Position numbers and translations under genes: made by a program | Notes under the pieces: model-generated | Told to the model about the DNA's origin: nothing | Seen by the model: the letters and a program-made list of their open reading frames with translations, nothing else | Database searches by the model: none | Shown: piece by piece, positions 1 to 8,379 of the stretch | How positions within the stretch are numbered: position 1 is the stretch's first letter | Layout of the letters: each line of letters starts with the position of its first letter | Origin: CAZEMR01 sp964513465 | Lineage (GTDB): Bacteria > Bacteroidota > Ignavibacteria > Kapaibacteriales > UBA2268 | DNA length: 18,216 nucleotides | Assembly (NCBI GenBank): GCA_964513465.1 | Contig: CAZEMR010000059.1 | Location: 1 to 18,216, forward strand | Direction: 5' to 3'

Positions 1-1
1 C

Positions 2-826
2 TCGGCTCTCCGCTATTTATATAATAATGGCCGGCCCGACAGCCTGGTTGCAGGAGTGCGCGATCCCGGGCCGGAGGATTTTTCCGAATACCCCGGCATC
101 GGCGTTCGCCGTTTCGATTTCGCCGATCCGCAGACCTTCGCCGGGGCACTCGATGGAGTCGACCGCGTATTCCTGCTGCGTCCGCCTCAGCTATCGGATG
201 TCGATAAATATTTTCGGCCATTCGTCGAGGCAATGCAGGAGCGGTTTATCCGACGGGTGCTGTTTATCTCGGTGCAGGGCGCCCAGCGCAGCAATATCAT
301 CCCCCACCGCAAGATCGAAAAATTATTAATGAAATACGGGCTGGACTATATCTTCCTGCGCCCTGGATATTTCATGCAGAACCTGACAACGACGCTCTAT
401 TCAGATATTCGCGATAAACGAAAAATCATACTCCCCGCCGGAGAGGCAGTCTTCAACTGGGTGGATATCGAAAATATCGCCGAGGCAGCCGCAATAATGC
501 TGACAGAATTTGACCAATATAAAAATTCCGCCGAAGACATAACCGGCTACGAGAATATGACTTTCGCCGAGGCAGCAGGTGTGATAAACAGCGCAATCGA
601 CGGGCGAATCGAATACGAAAACACCAACTTATTCAGTTTCTTTCGTATTAAACGCCGCGAGGGACTGCCCTCGGGCATGATTCTGGTAATGATTATGCTG
701 CACTTACTGCCACGATTCCAATCCGAACCCGAAATCTCTAATTTCTACGAAAAGCTGACCGGCAAAATGCCAAATACCCTCAGGCAATTCGTCGAGCGCG
801 AGAAAGAAAAATTCCTGAATTCGTAA
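2..826 (+). CDS. NmrA-family NAD(P)-binding protein, 5' truncated
   Basis: The reading frame is open from base 2, so the gene starts before the window; the ATG at 56 is internal, because the residues before it (LVAGVRDPG, then the DFADP stretch) already match the strand-loop-strand expected after the Rossmann glycine motif. The visible 274 residues show family hallmarks of NmrA/NAD(P)H-azoreductase-like atypical short-chain dehydrogenases: VDRVFLLRPPQ, then RRVLFISVQGAQ, then PHRKIEKLL, then GLDYIFLRPGYFMQNL, and a V-DIENIAEAAA segment for the substrate side. The GxxGxxG cofactor loop would lie upstream and is not seen. Members act as redox-sensing regulators or as NAD(P)H-dependent reductases on varied substrates; nothing here selects one. 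The stop at 824-826 is followed by 67 A/T-rich bases before the PAS gene on the same strand. Family assignment is firm, function is not. Confidence 0.85.
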   Translation, partial: SALRYLYNNGRPDSLVAGVRDPGPEDFSEYPGIGVRRFDFADPQTFAGALDGVDRVFLLRPPQLSDVDKYFRPFVEAMQERFIRRVLFISVQGAQRSNIIPHRKIEKLLMKYGLDYIFLRPGYFMQNLTTTLYSDIRDKRKIILPAGEAVFNWVDIENIAEAAAIMLTEFDQYKNSAEDITGYENMTFAEAAGVINSAIDGRIEYENTNLFSFFRIKRREGLPSGMILVMIMLHLLPRFQSEPEISNFYEKLTGKMPNTLRQFVEREKEKFLNS

Positions 827-893
827 TTCCGGAAAAAATTATATATATTATTTCCCTGAAAATCGAACAGAAAAACAAAATAAGCGAAGAGAA

Positions 894-2234
894 ATGACCC
901 CGGAAGAGAGAATTATCGAGCTGAAGCAGGCCGTAACCGATCTGCGCGACAAAATCGAAAAGGTGCACGAAGAACGCTCCGAAATCCTGCGATTCTTCGA
1001 GCTGGCCATAGTAGACACCAACCAGGACATGCGAATCATCAATTCCGACGGCGCCACCGACGACATCTTTCGCGACGCCGGCGAGCTCTTCGATCGCGGC
1101 AACAACCTGCTCAAAGTGGTCTATAAAATCACCAAAAGCACCAAGGAAAAAATCGAACCCCCCGACGCCGAATCCGAAGAAATCGACGAGCAGGCCGACC
1201 TCGAAAAAGAAATCGACACTTACGTACAAGGCCCCCGCGAAGAACGAGTTTTCAGCATAGTGGGCGAAAATTCCACCGGCGAATTGTTTATGTTAATATG
1301 GCGCATCCGCCGTTTGGGACGCATATTCCGCTCCTATTTCCGGAAGATCCCGTCGAACACCATAGTAGAAAAAGTCAACGAAAAGCACGACCGCGAGCTT
1401 GCCGAATACGAACGCAATCTGAAGGTGATATTCGAGGCCGTAAGCGACGGAATTACCCTGCTCGACCCCAACAATATGATTATATATATGAACGAAGCCG
1501 CGCGCTACAGCTTCCTGAGCAATCGCAACATGCTGCTCACCCACGCCTCGCTCGAGGGCAAATATTTCCAGGACATCTTCCAGAGCGAAGACCCCGACGT
1601 GCTCAAACGCCGCATGGACTACAACGCCCAGGTGCTCTCGGTGAAAAAGCCCGTCAGCTATACCGCAGAAATCAACAATATGACCATTACATATACCGTC
1701 CGCCCGATGTTCGGAGAGGAAAGCCGCCTTAAAGGGCTATTCATACTCTCGAAAATGCCGCGCACGGTGATCCAGCCCAAGCCCGAGAGCAACCCCAAGA
1801 TAATGGAGGTATTTAAAAATATTAACGAGCAGAAAAATTATCTGCTGCGCAAAAACGAAGAGCTGAACGACAAACTGGAGCACTCCGCCAGAAAAGCCAG
1901 GGAGCTTGATTCCATCCTGCGGCTGCACTTTACGAATATGGAGAATATACCGGCGGCAATGAGCATCCAGAGCGCAGAAACCGGCAAATTCGAATATATT
2001 AATTCCGCATTCGAAAAATTATTCCATAAAAATAAAAAGCAGGTGATCGACCGCACCGACGAGGAAATACTGCCGCCCGAAATCGCAGTGGCAATAGCCG
2101 AGGCCACCGAAAAAAGCGAGGGTAAACCCAGCGCGATCGTGATCGGAGAATTTGCCATCGACCAGAATATTGTCAACGAACCCTCGTGCTATTTGCCAAG
2201 AATTATTAGAGTTTATCAAAAAATTCCACAATAA
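894..2234 (+). CDS. PAS-repeat protein without an output domain
   Basis: A soluble 446-residue protein with no signal peptide or membrane segment. It starts with a charged coiled coil (residues 3-32), then shows a degenerate PAS-like segment (about 33-150, interrupted by an acidic linker at 83-108), a clear PAS domain (about 174-290, opening with IFEAVSDGITLLDPNNMI and a YMNEAAR element), a second coiled coil (about 303-342), and a third PAS-like domain (about 345-446, NIPAAMSIQSAETGKFEYIN). PAS domains sense ligands or redox state or mediate dimerisation. No histidine kinase, GGDEF, EAL, HTH or PP2C module follows: the stop comes directly after the last PAS sheet. It must therefore signal through a partner or be a scaffold. 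The sensor kinase at 10644-11612 lacks its own sensor domain, but linking them is speculation. Start chosen at the only ATG giving the first coiled coil, with a weak purine stretch before it. Confidence 0.8.
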   Translation: MTPEERIIELKQAVTDLRDKIEKVHEERSEILRFFELAIVDTNQDMRIINSDGATDDIFRDAGELFDRGNNLLKVVYKITKSTKEKIEPPDAESEEIDEQADLEKEIDTYVQGPREERVFSIVGENSTGELFMLIWRIRRLGRIFRSYFRKIPSNTIVEKVNEKHDRELAEYERNLKVIFEAVSDGITLLDPNNMIIYMNEAARYSFLSNRNMLLTHASLEGKYFQDIFQSEDPDVLKRRMDYNAQVLSVKKPVSYTAEINNMTITYTVRPMFGEESRLKGLFILSKMPRTVIQPKPESNPKIMEVFKNINEQKNYLLRKNEELNDKLEHSARKARELDSILRLHFTNMENIPAAMSIQSAETGKFEYINSAFEKLFHKNKKQVIDRTDEEILPPEIAVAIAEATEKSEGKPSAIVIGEFAIDQNIVNEPSCYLPRIIRVYQKIPQ

Positions 2235-2319
2235 AAAATTCGCCAATCAGTCATATTTCACTTGCAAATGTACTCGAAATAATTAAATTTGCAGAACTTT
2301 TCCTGTGCAAAAAGGAATC

Positions 2320-3480
2320 ATGACTGAAATGGCAACAAACCCCGCAATGCCTCAGCGCTTATCGCAGCGCATACACGCGCTCGACCTGACGCGACTGCTG
2401 GCCATGCTGATGATGATCCAGGGCCATACTATCTATGCGCTCGGATCGCCGGATGTGATCAATATACAGGAATTCCCCTGGAATATATGGCACTTTCTGC
2501 GCGGATTCACCGCTCCGGTGTTCCTGATGGTTTCCGGCGCTGCCCAGGTATTCGCAAACCGCCGCGACGAATTCGGCCGCATTCCCGAAAAAACCGTCCG
2601 TAAGCGTCTGAAAGTCGCGCTTGCGATTATCGGCATCGGCTATCTGCTGGTATTCCCCGCAGATAGAATCTACGACCTGCCATTTATCGAATATACTTAC
2701 TGGCAGAATTTCTTCCGTGTCAACGTGCTGCAATTGATTGGCGTCACTCTGCTTATGGCGCTGGCGGCGTTCACCCTGACCCGCAACGACCGGCAGCTTT
2801 TGAGGGTTTCGCTTGCAGCAGGTATTGGCATAGTCTTCCTGTCGCCATTCATGCAATTAATCGATTGGTTTGCGATATTGCCCGACTTTATGGCCGCATA
2901 TATATCTTATGCCCAGGGCTCCCTGTTTGCGATTTTCCCATTCGCGGGCTATCTCTTTTTCGGGATTGCGCTTGGTGTGATCCTAAAACGAATGCCGCAG
3001 GAGCGCCGCGAAAGTTTCCTGTTCAAATGGGGGATACCGATCGGGCTGGCATTCCTTGCTTTAAAGTGGCCGGTGAGCGCCGCATACGAAGCTATGATTG
3101 GGAATATGATGAATCAGGTCGATCCGGGAGTATCTCTAATGCGTGTCGGGGCGGTATTCGCAGGCATTTCGATGGTGACGCTGCTTTATCGAAGCACTAA
3201 ATCGCTGACGAAATATTACACATTATTTGGCCGCAAAGCATTATTTATATATGTAATCCATCTGATAGTAATCTACGGTTCGCCGATATTCTCCAGCTTC
3301 AATGCATTCTACGCCAAATCGCTGGGGCTGTGGGAAGTATTGCTGGCAGCGGTATTCGTCGAGGCAGTCACTCTATTGATTACTTATCTTTTGGATACAT
3401 CTACCCGAAAGCTGCCCAAATCGAAATTCTTATTCAGGTATTCGCTCACCGCATATCTCATATATGTGTTGTTTATATAA
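2320..3480 (+). CDS. Membrane acyltransferase, DUF1624 / HGSNAT-like
   Basis: A polytopic protein of 386 residues with roughly ten hydrophobic segments. The N-terminal signature RIHALDLTRLLAMLMMIQGH fits the Arg-x-x-x-Leu-Asp-x-x-Arg...His pattern of the DUF1624/heparan-alpha-glucosaminide N-acetyltransferase group, related to acyltransferase 3; the histidine at its end is the expected catalytic position. These proteins move acyl groups, usually acetyl, across or at the cytoplasmic membrane onto glycans. I place the start at ATG 2320, preceded at short spacing by AAGGA, rather than the GTG at 2305, which would add five residues. The next gene is a bi-domain oxidoreductase typical of exopolysaccharide loci, which agrees with a role in glycan modification. 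The exact acceptor is unknown. An alternative label is a generic acyltransferase 3 family protein. Confidence 0.75.
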   Translation: MTEMATNPAMPQRLSQRIHALDLTRLLAMLMMIQGHTIYALGSPDVINIQEFPWNIWHFLRGFTAPVFLMVSGAAQVFANRRDEFGRIPEKTVRKRLKVALAIIGIGYLLVFPADRIYDLPFIEYTYWQNFFRVNVLQLIGVTLLMALAAFTLTRNDRQLLRVSLAAGIGIVFLSPFMQLIDWFAILPDFMAAYISYAQGSLFAIFPFAGYLFFGIALGVILKRMPQERRESFLFKWGIPIGLAFLALKWPVSAAYEAMIGNMMNQVDPGVSLMRVGAVFAGISMVTLLYRSTKSLTKYYTLFGRKALFIYVIHLIVIYGSPIFSSFNAFYAKSLGLWEVLLAAVFVEAVTLLITYLLDTSTRKLPKSKFLFRYSLTAYLIYVLFI

Positions 3481-3521
3481 AATTATGGGTTAATATACCT
3501 GTGTATTCTCTTAAAAAAATG

Positions 3522-3567
3522 ATATTTTCGTAAATCAGGCAATTTGCATTATGAATTTACGAAATAT
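3522..3567. promoter_or_regulatory. Inverted repeat just upstream of the bi-domain oxidoreductase
   Basis: The arms TTTCGTAAAT (3526-3535) and ATTTACGAAA (3555-3564) are perfect complements of ten bases, with partly matching A/T flanks (ATAT-type) extending on both sides and 19 bases between them. The right arm ends seven bases before the ATG at 3571. It could be a regulator-binding site or an mRNA hairpin that occludes the start of translation. There is no U-tract, so it is not an intrinsic terminator. Confidence 0.35.
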
Positions 3568-3570
3568 ATC

Positions 3571-5703
3571 ATGCTTCAAATAGTTCAATATCAGAAAAGC
3601 GGCGAGATGCTCCTCGAAGAGCTGCCCCCGCCGGTCTGCCCCGACGGCGGCATACTGGTGCGCAATCTTTTTTCCGTCATCAGCGCCGGCACCGAAAAGA
3701 CATCGGTCGAGAACGCCCGCGGATCGCTTATCGATCGCGCGCGGCGCCAGCCCGACCAGGTGCGCACCGTGCTCGATATGGTCAAATCCCAGGGCATCGG
3801 CGCCACATTCCGAAAAGTTAAATCAAAGCTCGAGAGCTTCAAAGTATTGGGATACAGCAGCGCCGGAGTGGTGCTTCAGTCCCGCTGCGACGAATTCAGG
3901 CCGGGCGACCGCGTGGCCTGCGCCGGCGCCGGATATGCCAACCACGCCGAAATCGTCGCAATTCCTAAAAATCTTGCCGTACGCGTGCCCGATGGCCTCG
4001 GGCTCGACCGCGCGGCTTATGCCACGGTCTGCTCGATAGCCATGCAGGGCGTGCGCCAGGCCGATCCGCGGCTGGGCGAGAACGTCGCCGTGATCGGACT
4101 CGGACTGCTGGGGCAGATCACCGTCCAGCTATTGCGCGCGGCGGGATGCCGGGTGGCCGGAGCGGACATCGACGAATCGCTCTTTGGCCGCGCCCGCGAA
4201 TTCGGCTGCGAGTCCGTATTCCCCAGCTCGTATGAATCGATCGACGAGATGATGGCCTTCACCGACGGCATGGGCTTCGATTCGGTATTAATCACAGCGA
4301 GCACCGAATCCAACCAGCCCCTCGATCTGGCAGTAAAAATTGCCCGCAAAAAGGGCAAGGCCGTAATCGTCGGCGCCGTGGGCATCCACCTGCCGCGCAA
4401 TCCCTTATATATTAAGGAAGTCGATGTGCGAATCTCCTGCAGCTACGGCCCCGGCCGCTACGACCGAAGCTACGAAGAGCTCGGGCAGGATTACCCCTAT
4501 TCGCATGTGCGCTGGACCGAAAACCGCAATATGCAGGCGGTGGTGCAGCTTATGGCCGAAGGACGCCTCGACGTCGCGGCGCTTACATCGCACCGATTCA
4601 AGCTGAAAGACGCCGCAAAGGCTTATGACCTCATTACCGGCAAAACTGACGAACCATATTCAGGAATTCTGATCGAATACCCCGAGGGCGGAATGCCCGA
4701 AAAGACCTCGATTGCAATCCATCCGGCAGAGGAAATGGGCAATATCCGCATCGGATTCGTCGGCGCGGGGACGTTCGCCCAGTCTAATCTGCTGCCATTT
4801 ATCAAGGGCAAGGACATCGAGATGGTCGGCGTATCGACCGCGCGGCCGGCAAATTCCAAGGCGGTGGCGCAGCAATGGGGCTTCCGGATAAGCTCGGCCG
4901 ATTCAATGGAAATTATTGAATATAAAGATGTTAATGCGGTATTTTGCGCATCGACTCATAAATCACACGCCGAATACGTGCTGGCAGCGCTGCGTGCGGG
5001 CAAGCCCATATTCTGCGAAAAACCGCTATGCACCACCCGCGAAGAACTCCGCGAGATCGACGAAGAAGTCGAGCGCCGCGGCGGGCGGGTAATGGTAGGC
5101 TTCAACCGCCGATTTTCCGCGCCATTCCGCAAAATCGCGGATATATATAATGAGCGCACACAGCCCATGATAATCAATTACCGAGTCAATGCCGGATTCA
5201 TCCCGAAGGGCCACTGGGTGCAGGACCCCGACGAGGGCGGCCGCATAGTCGGCGAGGTCTGCCACTTCGTCGATTGCATGGTCTATCTCGCCGGCGAGCT
5301 CCCCGTGCGGGTATTCGCCGAATCGATCTCGACCGCCGCGCCCGAGGAAACCGCCGAGGACAACGTGGTGATTACCGTCAAATTCAGCGGCGGCAGCGCC
5401 GGAAGCATCCAGTACGTAGCCAACGGCGGCAAATCTATGCCCAAGGAATACTGCGAGGTGTTCTGCGAGCGGTCGTCGGCAGTGATGGACAATTTCGCGG
5501 AAGTGATTCACTACAAATCGGATAAGCCAAAGAAATATTCATTCGACGGTAAAAAAGGCCACGCCGAAGAAGTCCGGCTGACGATTGAATCAATGCGCTC
5601 TGGCGGACGTATGCCCATACCGTATGAGGAAATCCGCGCCATAACGCTATCGACCATAGCCATGCGCGAATCACTCATCAGCGGCCGGCCTGTGGAACTG
5701 TAA
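3571..5703 (+). CDS. Bi-domain oxidoreductase: ADH-like plus Gfo/Idh/MocA
   Basis: A 710-residue fusion of two dehydrogenases. The N-terminal half is a medium-chain alcohol-dehydrogenase-like module: a GroES-type part (SVISAGTEKTS, GYSSAGVV, GDRVACAGAGYANHAE) and a Rossmann loop GLGLLG at 176-181 followed by an acidic residue (GADIDES). The C-terminal half starts near residue 394 with IGFVGAGTFAQ, has the Gfo/Idh/MocA motif EKPL at 483-486, and ends with the usual open beta-sheet. This architecture is the 'bi-domain-containing oxidoreductase' found in exopolysaccharide and cell-surface sugar clusters, often near heparinase-like genes and glycosyltransferases; those partners are not in this window. 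Substrate unknown, probably a nucleotide sugar or uronic-acid derivative. I use ATG 3571 because it begins the conserved MLQIVQYQ segment; the in-frame TTG at 3544 lies inside the upstream inverted repeat region. There is no clear Shine-Dalgarno. Confidence 0.88.
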   Translation: MLQIVQYQKSGEMLLEELPPPVCPDGGILVRNLFSVISAGTEKTSVENARGSLIDRARRQPDQVRTVLDMVKSQGIGATFRKVKSKLESFKVLGYSSAGVVLQSRCDEFRPGDRVACAGAGYANHAEIVAIPKNLAVRVPDGLGLDRAAYATVCSIAMQGVRQADPRLGENVAVIGLGLLGQITVQLLRAAGCRVAGADIDESLFGRAREFGCESVFPSSYESIDEMMAFTDGMGFDSVLITASTESNQPLDLAVKIARKKGKAVIVGAVGIHLPRNPLYIKEVDVRISCSYGPGRYDRSYEELGQDYPYSHVRWTENRNMQAVVQLMAEGRLDVAALTSHRFKLKDAAKAYDLITGKTDEPYSGILIEYPEGGMPEKTSIAIHPAEEMGNIRIGFVGAGTFAQSNLLPFIKGKDIEMVGVSTARPANSKAVAQQWGFRISSADSMEIIEYKDVNAVFCASTHKSHAEYVLAALRAGKPIFCEKPLCTTREELREIDEEVERRGGRVMVGFNRRFSAPFRKIADIYNERTQPMIINYRVNAGFIPKGHWVQDPDEGGRIVGEVCHFVDCMVYLAGELPVRVFAESISTAAPEETAEDNVVITVKFSGGSAGSIQYVANGGKSMPKEYCEVFCERSSAVMDNFAEVIHYKSDKPKKYSFDGKKGHAEEVRLTIESMRSGGRMPIPYEEIRAITLSTIAMRESLISGRPVEL

Positions 5704-5753
5704 AAAATTTATTAAATATTAGAAAAACAAGATAATTACTCAGGAAATAAGTC

Positions 5754-8366
5754 ATGCGTGCCATCAGAATTATCACCCTTCTGACAATATTTTGTGCGGC
5801 GAATCTGCTTCATGCCGCCGATTTTAAGAACTATCGCCCGTTCGACAGCCAGCAGCGGCATTTGCTGATCAACTCGGAGTCCAGGTTCGTTACCTCGCTC
5901 GCGGGCAAATGGAATCGCGGCGTCGAAGAAGGCGACTGGAACAAGGTCTATGTGCCGTATTCCGATCCATATCTGGGCGATATCAAATATCGCAGGAGCC
6001 TTAAAATAGACCCTTCGGTGGCTGATAAGTATATATGGCATCTATACTTCCTTGGCGCGGACGACAAGATCAATCTGACGATAAACGACCAGTATGTCGG
6101 GAAATATTTCGGCGGAATGACTCAGTTCAGCGTAAAAATTCCAAATAATCTGATCACCACCGGCATTAATAATTTCGAGATCGAGACGTTGCCCGCCACC
6201 TCGGGTGAACGCCAGATTAGAGAGCTTCAGCTTTATAACCCGCGGATATTCAACGGAATGATTCGCGAGGTGTTTCTGATGGGTACCCCGCTGGTCTGGA
6301 TTGACGATATGAATTATCAAACCCGGCTGACGGGCGGCGGCAATGGCGAGCTATCGGTGCATATCGATATTGCCTCGGGCGATCTCTCCGCCGCAGAGGG
6401 CCGCGAAGCCTTCCGCGATTCGGTGCAGCATGATTTCCTCAAAAAGCTGAATGCGATTCTCCGCGTGGAGGTGCTCGACGCACGCACCGGCTCATCGGTT
6501 GCCGCCAGTGGCGATATTAATTTCGAAATCGAGAGCGAGCGCACGGTAAGCCGCGACCTCCGGCTCAGTATTCCGGACGTAAAGCTCTGGTCGCCCGATT
6601 CTCCCGATTTATACAAAATTGTGGTAAAGGTAGTCAAAAACGGTATCACGATTGACGACTACCATTCGAATATCGGATTCCGCCATGTAGAGGTCAATAA
6701 ATCAGGCGAAGTCCCGCAGATATTCCTCAACGGCAAGCCATTCAAAATCCGCGCGGTTACTTATGTGGAGGATGTGCAGAATCTGGGGCAGACCCTCTCG
6801 GCAAAGATAATGGAAGAGGATATTCGCCGGATAAAAACATTGGGCGCGAATACGATAAAATTCAAACACCAGCCGCCGCATCCATATTTCATGTATCTGT
6901 GTGATGAATATGGACTTATGGTGCTGATCGATCTGCCGCTGTATTACGCGCCGGCCAATGTCGCCGGCCAGAACGAGATCAAAGTGCGGATGACTAATAC
7001 CGCCAAACGATATTTATTCTCCTACGATAATCATCCCTCGGTGCTGGGCTATGGCCTTTACGAAGGCCTCGACGAAAGCTCCGCAGAAGTGCGCAATCTG
7101 GCCGATCATCTGATCTCGGTATTCCGTAGTGATACCGACAAATTAATCTATAAAACCGTAATGCTCGAAATGGACGGCGTTTTTACCGATGGCTTCGATT
7201 TTCTGGTATTTTGCGAAAGAATTAATCAGGCGAATCTGACCAATATAAAAGCCTCGATGGAGAAAAATATTAATTCACTGAAAAATATCCCGCTCGTTTT
7301 CGATTATGGCACGGTGATTCAGCCCGAAAACCATAATGGCTACTCCGATCCGCTTTCGACGGAATACCAGTCGTATTATATACGCTCTATATATAAATAT
7401 CTGGAAGGCAAGAAGATATACGGATCGATCGTTTCTACTTACAATGACTATCTGCTCAATAGTCCGCTGCTGACGGCGAATATCAACAATCAATATCTCT
7501 ATGCCTCGGGGCTTGTCAGCCGCGAACGCCAGCCACGGCTTTCTTTCAATACTTTGCAGACCCTGTTCAATCAGGAGAAAGAGCCGCTGCTGAACGCTGG
7601 CTCGTATTCCGAGAAGACGCCGGTGTCGTTTATCATAATCGGCGTGGCGATGCTTATCGTAATCGTATTCCTTGCTAATCGATTCCGCAGATTCCGCGAA
7701 TACCTTTTCCGCTCGCTGCTCCGGCCGTATAATTTCTATGCCGACATTCGCGACCAGCGGATAATGTCGTCGGTGCAGACCATATTGCTCGGACTTGTGA
7801 TCTCGATCACAATCGGGATATTTTTCTCGTCGATGCTCTATTTCTACCGCGCGAACGAGCTCGCGCAATATGTGCTGATGCTGCTGCTGCCTGGCGATCT
7901 GGTGCAGGAATTCCTCTATCGGCTTATCTGGATGCCCGAAATTCTGATTATATTTATTTCAGCATTTTTCTTTTTAATGATTTTCATAATCGCCTTTATC
8001 ATTCGTCTGTTCGCGTTCTTTATGCGGGCGCGGATATTTCTGAACGACACCCTTACTATCACCGTCTGGGCGGGCTCGCCTTTCCTTTTGATGCTGCCGT
8101 TTTCGATAGTGCTGATCCGGCTGCTGGTGCTGTCGCCGCACTTTTTCTGGATATTCACTCTTGCGATGGCGCTGCTGTTTTTATGGGTGTTTTTCCGGAT
8201 GATGCGCGCCAGCGCAGTGGTATTCGACAAAATGTCGCGCCAGGTATATATAATCGGATTCATTATTTTATTGATAATTCTTGCAGTTCCGCTTGCTTTA
8301 TATCAATATTATTTTAAATTTTTCTCATATATCGAATATTTTACCGAAGTTTTATTATCACAATGA
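5754..8366 (+). CDS. Membrane protein with degenerate GH2 ectodomain
   Basis: The 870-residue product has a signal peptide (residues 1-21, cut near LLHAADF), then the glycoside hydrolase family 2 layout: jelly-roll sugar-binding domain (about 40-180), Ig-like domain (about 185-315, ending DYHSNIGFRHVEV), and a TIM barrel (about 325-560; IFLNGKPFKIRAV, IKTLGANTIKFKH). About seven hydrophobic segments follow from residue 625, resembling a Yip1-type membrane domain. The GH2 catalytic positions are abnormal. After NHPSV (426-430) the usual Asn-Glu acid/base pair is replaced by Glu437-Gly438, and the nucleophile Glu of the usual T-E-Y-G motif is Asp517 (FDYG). I infer a catalytically dead, sugar-binding or structural envelope protein tethered by its C-terminal membrane region. 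It starts after AGGAAA at good spacing and ends 13 bases before rodA, so the two are probably co-transcribed. Confidence 0.8.
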   Translation: MRAIRIITLLTIFCAANLLHAADFKNYRPFDSQQRHLLINSESRFVTSLAGKWNRGVEEGDWNKVYVPYSDPYLGDIKYRRSLKIDPSVADKYIWHLYFLGADDKINLTINDQYVGKYFGGMTQFSVKIPNNLITTGINNFEIETLPATSGERQIRELQLYNPRIFNGMIREVFLMGTPLVWIDDMNYQTRLTGGGNGELSVHIDIASGDLSAAEGREAFRDSVQHDFLKKLNAILRVEVLDARTGSSVAASGDINFEIESERTVSRDLRLSIPDVKLWSPDSPDLYKIVVKVVKNGITIDDYHSNIGFRHVEVNKSGEVPQIFLNGKPFKIRAVTYVEDVQNLGQTLSAKIMEEDIRRIKTLGANTIKFKHQPPHPYFMYLCDEYGLMVLIDLPLYYAPANVAGQNEIKVRMTNTAKRYLFSYDNHPSVLGYGLYEGLDESSAEVRNLADHLISVFRSDTDKLIYKTVMLEMDGVFTDGFDFLVFCERINQANLTNIKASMEKNINSLKNIPLVFDYGTVIQPENHNGYSDPLSTEYQSYYIRSIYKYLEGKKIYGSIVSTYNDYLLNSPLLTANINNQYLYASGLVSRERQPRLSFNTLQTLFNQEKEPLLNAGSYSEKTPVSFIIIGVAMLIVIVFLANRFRRFREYLFRSLLRPYNFYADIRDQRIMSSVQTILLGLVISITIGIFFSSMLYFYRANELAQYVLMLLLPGDLVQEFLYRLIWMPEILIIFISAFFFLMIFIIAFIIRLFAFFMRARIFLNDTLTITVWAGSPFLLMLPFSIVLIRLLVLSPHFFWIFTLAMALLFLWVFFRMMRASAVVFDKMSRQVYIIGFIILLIILAVPLALYQYYFKFFSYIEYFTEVLLSQ

Positions 8367-8379
8367 ATAAAATAAATTA

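Noticed and set aside
780..1229. Antisense frames over the PAS gene and other genes on the opposite strand
   Set aside because: They overlap genes with clear domains, have low-complexity translations and no recognisable motifs.
2263..2293. Hairpin TGCAAAT...ATTTGCA after the PAS gene as a terminator
   Set aside because: A seven-base A/T-rich stem with a 17-base loop and no U-run directly after it; too weak to call.
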